A model generated the notes under the pieces. The model saw only the letters and a program-made list of their open reading frames with translations. It ran no database searches and was not told where the DNA came from. A DNA stretch of 64,000 bases from Nocardioides sp. 503 (GTDB taxonomy: Bacteria; Actinomycetota; Actinomycetes; Propionibacteriales; Nocardioidaceae). The translations under genes were made by a program, and so were the position numbers. Where the stretch lies: positions 37,349-101,348 of the forward strand of contig NZ_SPUI01000012.1 in NCBI RefSeq assembly GCF_004522095.1, given 5' to 3'. Below, piece by piece: positions 16,837 through 25,500 of this stretch; the stretch's first letter is position 1, and each line of letters begins with the position of its first letter.

Positions 16837-16837
16837 G

Positions 16838-17938
16838 TCAGCCCTCCTGGGACGCGGCCACGGCGGCGGCGACCCGCTCCTGCTGGTCGCCGGCCAGGTG
16901 CGGGTACATCGGCAGCGACAGGATCTCGCCGGCCGCTCGCTCGGCCACCGGGAAGCTGCCCGGTCCGAGACCGAGGTGGGCGTAGGCCCCGGTCAGGTGG
17001 ACCGGCGTCGGGTAGTGGACGCCCGCACCGATGCCCGCGGCGCCCAGGTCGGCGAGCAGACGGTCGCGACGCTGTGACCGCACGACGTAGAGGTGCCAGA
17101 CGTCGCTGTTGCCCTCGGCCGATCGCGGCACCCGCAGTCCCGGCACGTCGGCCAGCAGCTCGGCGTAGCGGGCGGCGGCCTCGCGACGCAGCTCGTTCCA
17201 CTTCTCCAGCCGGGACAGCTTGGCGCTCAGGTAGACGGCCTGGATGGTGTCGAGGCGGGAGTTCATCCCCACGACGTCGTGCACGTACTTGCGCGGCGAT
17301 CCGTGGGCGGCGAGCAACCTGACCGACGCGGCGATCTCCGGGTCGTCCGTGGTCACGGCCCCCGCGTCACCGGCGGCGCCCAGGTTCTTCCCTGGGTAGA
17401 AGCTCGTCCCCGCGACGGCGCCCAGCGAACCGGCCGCGCGACCGTGACGCTGGGCTCCCTGCGCCTGGGCCGCGTCCTCGACGATGGGGACGCCGCCCGC
17501 CAGGGCCCGCAGGCGCTCGACGAACGCGGTCTGGCCGAAGAGGTGCACGGGCACGATCGCCTGCGTCCGAGCGGTGATCGCGCCGCGCACCTCCTGGGGG
17601 TCGATGAGGAGGTGCTCGTCGTCGACGTCGACGAGCACCGGGTGCGCCCCGATGCGGGACACCGCCTCGGCGGTCGCGATGAAGGTGTTGGCGGGCACGA
17701 TCACCTCGCCGCCGGCTCGCACCCCGACCGCCCGCAGCGCGAGCTCGAGGGCCTCGGTCCCGTTGGCGACGCCGATGGAGTGCCGGGTGCCGACGTAGGC
17801 GGCGTACTCGCGCTCGAAGTCGTCGACCTCCCGCCCACCCACGAACGCCGTCCTGTGGAAGACGTCCGCGAGGCCGATACTCACCTCGTCCGCGACCTCG
17901 TCGTGCTGAGCGGCGAGGTCCACCAGGGGGATGGTCAT
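16838..17938 (-). CDS. DegT/DnrJ/EryC1-family PLP aminotransferase
   Basis: 366 residues from ATG 17938 (overlap of 4 bp with the preceding stop). The family converts NDP-keto-sugars to amino sugars with PLP and glutamate. Signatures are IPLVDLAAQHDEV, GVANGTEALELALRA, VIVPANTFIATAEAV, VEDAAQAQGAQ (PLP ring Asp) and FYPGKNLGAAGDAGAV with the Schiff-base Lys. It is one of two such enzymes in the operon. Combined with the NeuD-like acyltransferase next to it, it may make an N-acylated amino sugar. Confidence 0.92.
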   Translation of the reverse strand: MTIPLVDLAAQHDEVADEVSIGLADVFHRTAFVGGREVDDFEREYAAYVGTRHSIGVANGTEALELALRAVGVRAGGEVIVPANTFIATAEAVSRIGAHPVLVDVDDEHLLIDPQEVRGAITARTQAIVPVHLFGQTAFVERLRALAGGVPIVEDAAQAQGAQRHGRAAGSLGAVAGTSFYPGKNLGAAGDAGAVTTDDPEIAASVRLLAAHGSPRKYVHDVVGMNSRLDTIQAVYLSAKLSRLEKWNELRREAAARYAELLADVPGLRVPRSAEGNSDVWHLYVVRSQRRDRLLADLGAAGIGAGVHYPTPVHLTGAYAHLGLGPGSFPVAERAAGEILSLPMYPHLAGDQQERVAAAVAASQEG

Positions 17939-18636
17939 GGCACATGCCTTCCTCGAGCGCCGCGAGCGCCCGACTGGTCGGGGGTGGTGGGGCGGTTCGT
18001 CCCGAGCGTCATCTCGAGGCGGCGGGCGGGGACGCCGGCCCACACCTGCTCCGGCGGGAGGTCCCTGGTGAGGGCGGCTCCCATGCCGAGCGTGGACCCG
18101 GGGCCGACGGTGAGGCCCTCCCGCACGGACGCGTTCATGCCGACGTACGCCGCCCGGCCGACCCGGACCCGTCCGCCGAGCACGGCCCCGGCGCACACGG
18201 TCGCGTAGTCGGCCACGTCGTCGTCGTGGGTGAGCGTGGCGTTCGGCATCACGACGACGTGGGACCCCAGGCGCACGTGGGCGGTGAGCACGACGCCGGC
18301 GAGCAGGATGCTGCCCCGGCCGATGGTGCAGTCCGCGGGCAGCGACACCGAGGGGTGGACCAGCGTGAGGTAGCGGTCCTCGTGGACGCCGAGCCCGGCG
18401 AGCCGCTCCACGATGCTCCGGCGAGCCGTGCCGCGCCCGGCGCACACCAGCACCCGGTGCCCCTCGTGCTGGCGAACCTCCGCCAGGCCGCCCACGACCG
18501 GCACGTCGCCCAGGTCGGTGCCCCAGCGGCCGGGGTCGTCGTCGAGGACCACCGCGTCCTCCAGGTAGCCGAAGGTCCGCACGGCCGCGATCGCCTCGAG
18601 AGCGAGTCCGCTGGCGGCGACGAGCACGAGCCTCAT
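17935..18636 (-). CDS. NeuD/PglD-family sugar O- or N-acyltransferase
   Basis: 233 residues from ATG 18636, with ATGA overlaps at both ends. An N-terminal Rossmann-like half (MRLVLVAASGLALEAIAAV) is followed by a left-handed beta-helix of hexapeptide repeats (ADCTIGRGSILLAGVVLTAH and VRVGRAAYVGMNASVREGLT), with HPSVSLPADC and the catalytic-type His in ATLTHDDDVADYATV. This is the architecture of PglD/NeuD. It most likely acetylates the amino sugar made by the neighbouring aminotransferase using acetyl-CoA. Confidence 0.9.
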   Translation of the reverse strand: MRLVLVAASGLALEAIAAVRTFGYLEDAVVLDDDPGRWGTDLGDVPVVGGLAEVRQHEGHRVLVCAGRGTARRSIVERLAGLGVHEDRYLTLVHPSVSLPADCTIGRGSILLAGVVLTAHVRLGSHVVVMPNATLTHDDDVADYATVCAGAVLGGRVRVGRAAYVGMNASVREGLTVGPGSTLGMGAALTRDLPPEQVWAGVPARRLEMTLGTNRPTTPDQSGARGARGRHVP

Positions 18637-19709
18637 GTCGTGACCCGCACCGGCGCTGCGGCGGCCGGCTCGCCGGCCAGCGGGACCAGGGTGCCCTGCG
18701 CCCGCATGCTCGCGCCGGCGGCCTCCAGGACGTGGAGGATGCGCAGCCCGGCGCGGCCGTCGGTGCGCGGCGCGCGCTCCTCGCGGATGCTCGCCGCGAA
18801 CTCCTCGACCATGGCGCCGAGGGCCTCGCGCTCCTGGAGCGCCGGCGCCCACGTGTCGCCCACCCGGTAGGCGACGTTGCGCGCGGCGCGGGCCTCGCCG
18901 TCGGCCGGGCGGTCCGTCAGCTCGACGCCGCGGTCGTAGATGCTGACGCGCTGGACGAGGTTGAGGTCGTCCCAGACCAGCGTGCGGCGGGAGCCGCCGA
19001 TGACCATCTGCCGGATCTTGGTGGGGCTGAGCCAGTTGACGTGGACGTGGGCCATCGCCCCGCTCCGCAGGGGCAGGTTGAGGTGGCCCACGCAGGCCTT
19101 GCCCGCACCCAGCGGGTCGGAGCCGTGCGCCGAGACGCCGATCGGGTCGAGGCCTCCCGGCAGCACGAAGTCGAAGACCGACAGGTCGTGCGGCGCGAGG
19201 TCCCAGAGCACGTCGACGTCGGGCTGGACCAGGCCCAGGTTGATCCGGACGGAGTCGATGAACAGGATCTCGCCGAGCGCGCCGTCGGCCACCAGCTCGC
19301 GGATCTTGCTGACGGCCGGCGTGTAGCAGTAGGTGTGGTCGGCCATCAGGACCAGGCCGTGCTGCTCCGCCTGACGCACCATCTCGCGGCCGCGGGCCGT
19401 GCTGTCCGCGAGCGGCTTCTCCACCAGGACGTGCATGCCGGCGCGCAACGCCGCCAGCGCCAGTCCCTGATGCGTGGCGGCGGGCGTCGCGATCGCGACC
19501 GCGTCCACGTCGCTCATCGCGAGCACCTCGGCCAGCGAGTCGGTGACGGTCACGAAGGGCAGGTCCTGCACGAGCCTGCGAGCCTTGCCGGTGTCGAGGT
19601 CGCACACCGCCACCAGGTCCCAGTCGTCGCTGGCCAGGAAGTTGCGGACGAGGTTCGGCCCCCAGTAGCCGGCACCGACGACGGCGACCCCCAGACGGTC
19701 ACGGGACAT
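18633..19709 (-). CDS. Gfo/Idh/MocA-family oxidoreductase
   Basis: 358 residues; ATG 19709 has aaggag about 8 bases upstream. The N-terminal NAD(P)-binding motif VAVVGAGYWGPNLVRNF is followed by VDAVAIATPAATHQGLALAAL and VLVEKPLADSTARG (the EKP motif with the conserved Lys). The C-terminal half has LWDLAPHDLSVFDFVL, matching sugar-dehydrogenase relatives of WlbA. In this operon it could oxidise an NDP-sugar at C3 before transamination, as WlbA does for its aminotransferase partner; that role is inference. Confidence 0.9.
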   Translation of the reverse strand: MSRDRLGVAVVGAGYWGPNLVRNFLASDDWDLVAVCDLDTGKARRLVQDLPFVTVTDSLAEVLAMSDVDAVAIATPAATHQGLALAALRAGMHVLVEKPLADSTARGREMVRQAEQHGLVLMADHTYCYTPAVSKIRELVADGALGEILFIDSVRINLGLVQPDVDVLWDLAPHDLSVFDFVLPGGLDPIGVSAHGSDPLGAGKACVGHLNLPLRSGAMAHVHVNWLSPTKIRQMVIGGSRRTLVWDDLNLVQRVSIYDRGVELTDRPADGEARAARNVAYRVGDTWAPALQEREALGAMVEEFAASIREERAPRTDGRAGLRILHVLEAAGASMRAQGTLVPLAGEPAAAAPVRVTT

Positions 19710-19733
19710 CGTGGTTCTCCTTGCTTGAGGCGC

Positions 19734-20846
19734 TCACAGGCACTTCTCGAGGGCGGTGACGACCTGGTCCTGCTCGTCGTCGGTCAGGCCGAAGAACATC
19801 GGCAGGAGCACGGTCCGGGCGGCTGCCTCGTCCGTGTGCGGCAGCGACGCCGTCGGCAGGTCCGCATAGGCCGGCTGCGTGTGGATGGCGAAGATCCGGC
19901 GGGTCGCGACCCCCAGCTCGAGCATCGCCACCATCAGCTCCTCCTGGGTCCGCTCGGTGTGCAGGCGGACGTTGTAGGACTGGTAGACGTGGGTGAAGCC
20001 CTCCGGGACGTACGGCGTCTCCACGCCCTCCTGGCCGGCGAGCAGCTGGTCGTAGCGACGACCGAGCCGCTCGCGCTCGGCGACGATCTCGTCGACCCGC
20101 CCCATCTGGACGACCCCGATGGCCGACTGGATGTCGGTGATCTTGTGGTTGAAGCCGACCTCGGGGTAGGTCTCCAGGACCACCTTCTGCGCCCGGTCGC
20201 GGTCGGCGGTCGAGACGGAGGCGGAGTGGGCGCGCAGCAGGCGGATCCGCTCCGCGGCACGCGCGTCGTCCGTGGTCACCATGCCGCCCTCGCCGGTGGT
20301 GAGGATCTTGCGAGCGTCGAAGGAGAAGCAGGTGAGGTCCGACAGGGCGCCGAGGCGCCGACCGTGGACGGTGGCCCCCAAGGAGGGCGCCGCGTCCTCG
20401 ACGACCTTGAGGCCGTGTCGGCCGGCGACCGCGTTGATGGCGGGGATGTCGGCCGGGAGACCGATCTGGCTCACCGGCAGGACCGCGCGCGTCCGCGCCG
20501 TGACCGCGGCCTCGACCAGGTCCGCGTCGATGTTGTAGGTGCGCGGGTCGATGTCGACGAAGACCGGGGTGGCGCCGCAGTAGCGGATGGCGTTCGCGGT
20601 GGCGATGAAGCTGAACGACGGGCAGATGACCTCGTCGCCGGGGCCGACCCCGGCGGCGAGGAGCGCGAGGTGCAGCCCCGTGGTGCAGCTGCTGACGGCG
20701 ACGGCGTGCTCGGCGCCGACGTACTCGGCGACCAGGCGCTCGAACTCCGCCGTGCGCGGTCCGTTCATGAGCCAGCCGGAGTGGACGACGGCGGCGGCAG
20801 CGGCCGCCTCGGCCTCCCCGAGGGCGAGTCGGGTGATGGGGATCAT
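19734..20846 (-). CDS. DegT/DnrJ/EryC1-family PLP aminotransferase (second)
   Basis: 370 residues from ATG 20846, overlapping the upstream cupin stop by 4 bp. Signatures: SGWLMNGPRTAEFERLVAEYVG, AVAVSSCTTGLHLALLAAGVG, VICPSFSFIATANAIRYCG, VVEDAAPSLGA, and the active-site Lys in FSFDARKILTTGEGGMV. It is only distantly similar to the aminotransferase at 16838, so the operon likely installs amino groups on two different sugars or positions. A 24-bp gap with its own ribosome site separates it from the Gfo/Idh gene. Confidence 0.92.
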   Translation of the reverse strand: MIPITRLALGEAEAAAAAAVVHSGWLMNGPRTAEFERLVAEYVGAEHAVAVSSCTTGLHLALLAAGVGPGDEVICPSFSFIATANAIRYCGATPVFVDIDPRTYNIDADLVEAAVTARTRAVLPVSQIGLPADIPAINAVAGRHGLKVVEDAAPSLGATVHGRRLGALSDLTCFSFDARKILTTGEGGMVTTDDARAAERIRLLRAHSASVSTADRDRAQKVVLETYPEVGFNHKITDIQSAIGVVQMGRVDEIVAERERLGRRYDQLLAGQEGVETPYVPEGFTHVYQSYNVRLHTERTQEELMVAMLELGVATRRIFAIHTQPAYADLPTASLPHTDEAAARTVLLPMFFGLTDDEQDQVVTALEKCL

Positions 20847-21433
20847 GAGCGGGGGCTCCTGTGCTCGGACCAGCCCGGCCCGAAGTCGGGGTGGGCGCGG
20901 TAGTCGGCGAAGGAGGGCGCGCCGGCGTCCTTCGCGGAGGTGAGGGGTTGCTCGACCGGCCAGGCGATCGCGAGCTCGGGGTCGTCGTGGGCGAGGGCGC
21001 GCTCGGCGTCGGGCCGGTGCAGGCCGGTGCACTTGTACTGCACCTCGGCCACGTCCGAGACCACCGCGAACCCGTGGGCGTAGGAGGGCGGGACCAGCAG
21101 CTGCGAGCGGCTCTCGGCGCTGAGCCGGACGCCCAGCCACTGCCCGAAGGTGGGGGAGTCGACCTCGAGGTCCACGACGACGTCGTGGATCTCGCCCACG
21201 GTGCACCGGACCAGGCGCCACTGCGCCCCGTCCGGCCCCTGGTAGTGCAGGCCCCGGACGACACCCGCACGGGACCGCGAGTGGTTGTCCTGCACGAACG
21301 TCAGGTCGATCCCGAGGTCGGCGAACGTGCGTCGGCTGTAGGACTCGTAGAAGAACCCGCGGTGGTCCTCGTGCGTCTCGAGCTCGAGCAGCCGGACGCC
21401 CGGCAGGGCGAGCTCGGTGGCCACGACCTTCAT
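20843..21433 (-). CDS. RmlC-like NDP-4-keto-sugar epimerase (cupin)
   Basis: 196 residues from ATG 21433. The cupin fold and RmlC hallmarks are present: THEDHRGFFYESYSRR, FVQDNHSRSRAGVVRGLHYQ (catalytic His), VRCTVGEIHDVVVDLEVDSPTFGQW and LVPPSYAHGFAVVSD. The expected catalytic Tyr region reads YKCTGLHRPDAER, where the usual Tyr before the xP is a His. So it may be a 3- or 5-epimerase with changed specificity rather than a standard dTDP-4-keto-rhamnose 3,5-epimerase. No rmlA or rmlD lies in the window. It is coupled by 4-bp overlaps on both sides. Confidence 0.85.
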   Translation of the reverse strand: MKVVATELALPGVRLLELETHEDHRGFFYESYSRRTFADLGIDLTFVQDNHSRSRAGVVRGLHYQGPDGAQWRLVRCTVGEIHDVVVDLEVDSPTFGQWLGVRLSAESRSQLLVPPSYAHGFAVVSDVAEVQYKCTGLHRPDAERALAHDDPELAIAWPVEQPLTSAKDAGAPSFADYRAHPDFGPGWSEHRSPRS

Positions 21434-22452
21434 GCGCCCCAGTTCCTGTCCTCGATCTGGGCCAGCATCGACTCGGGCGACTCGGGCCGCTGGGTGAACC
21501 ACGAGACCAGCTCCTCGATCCCGTCCTCGAAGGCGATCCGTGGCTCGAAGGCGGTGAGCTTGCGCATGAGCGTGTCGTCGACGAGGAGGCGGCGTACGTC
21601 GCCGGGCCGGTCCTCGGCGTGGACGGCGGCCGGCACGTCCGCGTCGACCTGCTGGCGGATCAGCTCGACCAGGTCGTTGATGCTGGTCTCGCTGCCGGAG
21701 CCGAGGTTGACGGTCTCGCCGACGGCCTCCTCGCACGTCGCGAGGGCGATCAGGCCCGCCGCGGTGTCGGAGACGTGCGTGAAGTCGCGGGTCTGGGTGC
21801 CGTCACCGAAGACCAGCGCCGGCTTCGAGCACATCGCCCGCACGATAGTCCGCGGGATGACCTCACCGCTGTCGCCCTCGAAGTGGCTGCGCGGACCGTA
21901 GGTGTTGAACGGCCGGACGACGACCACCGGGAGCCCGTAGGTGCGGAAGTGGGCGCGCGCGTAGGCCTCGCCGGCGAGCTTGGAGGCGCCGTAGACCGTC
22001 TCCGGCCAGGTCGGGTGCCGCTCGTCCATCGGCACGGTCTGGGCGGTGCCGAACACCTCGCTCGAGCTGACGTGCACGAACCTGCCGACGCGCTCCCTCC
22101 TGGCCGCCTGCAGCAGGTGCAGGGTCCCCTCGGCATTGACCGAGTGGTTCTCGACCGGGTCGTGCAGGCTGTGCCGCACGCCGAGGCAGGCCAGGTGCAT
22201 CACCACGTCGGCCCCCTGCAGCAGCGGGGTAACCGCCGCCCGGTCGCGGATGTCCACCACCGCAAGATCGGTACGGGGGTCCTCCAGCGCCGGCGCGAGG
22301 TTCTCCACCCGGCCGTTCACCAGGTTGTCCACGACCTGGACCTTCGCCACGTCGGCGGCCAGCAGCGCGTCCACCAGGTGGCTGCCGATGAAGCCGGCGC
22401 CCCCGGTGACCAGGACGGTGGCGCCTGCGAGGGCACTCGTCTGAGTGTGCAC
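21430..22452 (-). CDS. NAD-dependent nucleotide-sugar epimerase/dehydratase
   Basis: 340 residues from GTG 22452, which has ggggaga upstream. The frame is open for 16 more codons, but those look like leader. It is an extended-SDR: VLVTGGAGFIGSHLVDALL, VDIRD, MHLACLGVRHSLHDP, SSSEVFG, the catalytic YGASK, and RPFNTYGPRSHFEGDSGEV. It is the first gene of the nine-gene operon and would generate the 4-keto or epimerised NDP-sugar used by the cupin and aminotransferases. Epimerase versus 4,6-dehydratase cannot be decided; the missing TDE motif argues against a classic RmlB. Confidence 0.9.
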   Translation of the reverse strand: MHTQTSALAGATVLVTGGAGFIGSHLVDALLAADVAKVQVVDNLVNGRVENLAPALEDPRTDLAVVDIRDRAAVTPLLQGADVVMHLACLGVRHSLHDPVENHSVNAEGTLHLLQAARRERVGRFVHVSSSEVFGTAQTVPMDERHPTWPETVYGASKLAGEAYARAHFRTYGLPVVVVRPFNTYGPRSHFEGDSGEVIPRTIVRAMCSKPALVFGDGTQTRDFTHVSDTAAGLIALATCEEAVGETVNLGSGSETSINDLVELIRQQVDADVPAAVHAEDRPGDVRRLLVDDTLMRKLTAFEPRIAFEDGIEELVSWFTQRPESPESMLAQIEDRNWGA

Positions 22453-22523
22453 GTCTCTCCCCAGGTTCTTGTGCGGTGCGGTGGTGTCGGTGCGCCTCAC
22501 GCTTCAGCATCCGCGGACCGTGC

Positions 22524-22539
22524 GGACCGTTTGCGGTCC
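22524..22539. other. Small inverted repeat GGACCG-N4-CGGTCC
   Basis: Perfect 6-bp arms with loop TTTG, preceded by further copies of CGGACCG. It lies between the sugar operon start (22452) and the end of the giant protein gene (22593), so it may belong to a terminator of the latter or to the operon promoter region. Confidence 0.35.
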
Positions 22540-22541
22540 CG

Positions 22542-22561
22542 CCTCCCCTAAATAGGGGAGG
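22542..22561. promoter_or_regulatory. 20-bp palindrome CCTCCCCTA-AA-TAGGGGAGG
   Basis: Nine-base perfect arms around an AA centre, about 90 bp upstream of the GTG of the nine-gene sugar operon and 31 bp downstream of the giant gene stop. The 2-base centre and AT-rich TAAATA core suit a dimeric protein-binding site better than an RNA terminator, and there is no T-tract. It is the best operator candidate for the sugar operon. Confidence 0.5.
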
Positions 22562-22592
22562 GCGTCGGAGCACCGTGGATCGGCGGCGTGGC

Positions 22593-25500
22593 TCAGTTCG
22601 TCTGGTAGCGGTAGACGACGTCCACCCAGTAGTTGCTGCCGCCGCCCGAGGTCCCGTTCGGGAAGCCGCCACCGGCGCCGTAGCGGTAGCGCCCGTTGGC
22701 GGCTGTCGCCGACAGCGGGCCGACGCTGACCGGCGCCGTGAAGAAGCCGGGCGTGATCGCGAAGACCCCGGTCGGCGAGTAGTAGGACACGACGTAGGTC
22801 TGGCCCGCCGTCAGGCTCAGCGGGGTCGCCAGACCGGCGCTCTGCCACCCGGACGCGCTCTCGCCGGTGAAGGTGACCGTCGCCAGCCGGGTGCCGCTGG
22901 TGCTCCAGATCGACCCCGTGTGCGTGCCCGTGTTGGAGGTCCCCTTGTAGAAGCGGATGCCGGTGACGGCGCCGCTCGCGGACGGGGTGAACGCCATGCC
23001 CAGCTCGATCGGCTGGCCGTCGCTCACCGCGGGGCTCGCGGGGACCTGACCGTCCAGCAGGGACGCGAACGCCGTCGCCCCGGCCTCGGTGCGGAACGTC
23101 CAGGTCTGCGTCCCGAGCGCGGCACCCTCGGTCGACACGATGCCGGTGAGGGTCACCGTGACGTCGCTCGAGGCCGGCAGCGTGCCGCTGGGGGTGAACG
23201 TCATCGTCTGACCGTTGGCGGACAGCTGAGCAGAGCCGGCGACGGGGGTCGACCCCGCTGCGACGGTCATGGTCCCTCCAGGCTCCACCGGAGCGGTGAA
23301 GGCGACGGCCGGCTTCGCCGTGCGCGGCACGTCGTCGGCCCCGGGTGCAGGCGCCCGCGAGGCGATGCCCACGGTCGGGGCGTCGGGCTTGAGCTGGACG
23401 TCCACGAAGTAGTTCGTCGAGGCCCACGAGCTGGTCGGGAACCCACCCCCGGCGCCGTACAGGTAGCGGCCGTTGCTCCCCGCGGGGGCCGTCAGGGCTC
23501 CGTTGGTCCACGGACTCGCGAAGAACCCGGGGGTGAAGGCGTAGTGGCCCTGAGGCGCGTAGTAGGACACCAGGTAGGACGTGCCGGCCGTCACCTGCAC
23601 CGGCGAGGACAGCGTGGCCGTCTGCCACCCGCTCGCCGTCTCGTCGGCGAACGTCACGGTGGCGAGCCGGTCACCCGCGGCACTCCACAGGGACCCGGTG
23701 TGGGTGCCGCCGTTGCCGGCCCCCTTGAAGAACCGGATGGCGGTCACCTGGCCGTTCTTGGTGGGCCGGAACAGCGTGCCGAGCTCGACCGGCGAGGACT
23801 CGTTCGCCGACGGGGTGTCCGGCACGACGTCGCTGAACAGGGTCTGGGCGTCGGCGGAGTCGGGTCCTCTCGTGCGGAACGTCCAGGTCTGGGTGGCGAG
23901 CGCGGCCCCCTCGACCGACGTCACGCCCGACAGGACGACGCGGACGTCGGTGTCGGCCGGCAGAGGTGAGGAGGGCGTGAACGTCAGGGTCATGGAGTCG
24001 GGGGAGCGCGTCACCGCTCCCGCGACCGGGGTGAGCCCCGCCCCCGTCACCTGGCTCACCTGCACCGAGTAGCCGGTCGGCTGGACCGGGTCCGTGAACG
24101 ACACCTTGACCGGCGCCGTGCGGGGCACCGAGAGCGCTCCGGGCGCAGGGTCCTGGCCGGCGACGCCGATCGCCGGGGCACCGCGCTCGAAGAGCACGTC
24201 CACGTGGTAGTTCGACGCCGACGGTGAGCCCGGGAACCCGGCACCGTAGGTGTAGGACCCCGAGTCCCTCAGGACGTGGAGCGGGGCGCGGTTGAGGTCG
24301 GTCCCGCCGAAGGCGTTGAGGTCGGCCGACCAGCGGCCCACCGGCGCGCGGTACGACGCGACGTACTGGGTGTTCTTGGCGATCGGGACCGGCTCGGCGA
24401 AGGTCAGCGTCTGCCAGCCGGCCGTCGACTCACCGGTGAACGTGCCCTGCGCGAGCTGGGTCCCGCCGGCCGTCCAGAGGGCGCCCGTGTGGGTGCCGGT
24501 GTTGTTGACGCCCTTGTAGAAGCGGATGCCGGTGACCGATCCCGCCTTGTCGGAGGTGAACCGCACGCCGAGCGTGACCGGGCCCGGATCGTCGGACTCC
24601 AGCAGGCTCGGGACCTTGGACTCGTCGAACAGGGTGCAGGGGCACACGCCGGGAGCGCTCGCGGGCTTCGCGGTGGTGAAGGTCCAGGACCCGCCGGACG
24701 AGACCTGGTTGCCCCCGGGGTCGGTCGCGCTCACGGTCGCGGTGTGCCGGACGAAGCCGGCGAGCGGGGAGGTCGGGGTGAAGGTCCCGGTCCGGGTGCT
24801 GCTGTCGTAGGAGGTCGTGCCGGGCACGGAGCCGTTGGCGGCGTCCTTGAGGGTGAGCGCGACGCTGCTCGCCGTGACGGTCTTGTTGAGCTTGACCGAG
24901 ACCGTCGTGGACGACGGCACGCTGGTGGAGCCCGCGATCGGCCACGGATCCGTCGCGGCCAGGGGCGAGTCGTCGACCGAGGTGAACATCGCGTCCACGA
25001 AGTAGTTCGCCTGGCGCGCGCTGTTGACCGGGAACCGGTCCGCGACCGCGTAGACGCCGGCCGGGACGGAGCCGAAGCCGCCGTCGACCTTCAGCGGCAC
25101 GGTGTCGACGCCCTTCGCCGCGAAGGCCCACGGCTCCACGCTGAAGTGGCCCTGGGGTGCGGTGTAGGAGGCGACGTACGTCTGGCCGGCGGTGACCGGG
25201 ACGGGGGTCGCGAACCGCACGGTCTGCCAGCCCGTGGCGGTCTCCTCGGTGAACGTCGCCCGGGCGAGCCGCTCACCACCGGTGCTCCACAGCGAGCCCA
25301 CGTGCGTCCCGCCGTTGCCGGCGCCCTTGTAGAAGCGCACCCCGGAGACGAACCCGTCCGCGGTGGGTCGGAACCGCAGACCCAGCTCCACCGACGCCGC
25401 GTCGTCGACGGCAGCGACGGCGGGCACCGTGGACCCGAACACCCCGCACGGGCAGGTGACGGTGACGTCGCGGGTCACGGTCGTGCCGATGTTGGCGCTG

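Noticed and set aside
18732..20903. Long plus-strand frame across the Gfo/Idh and aminotransferase genes
   Set aside because: It lies opposite genes with clear motifs, and the translation is compositionally odd (Arg, Asp, Val, His-rich) with no domain.
22542..22561. Palindrome as an intrinsic terminator
   Set aside because: The loop would be only 2 bases and there is no T-tract, so an operator is favoured, though termination is not fully excluded.
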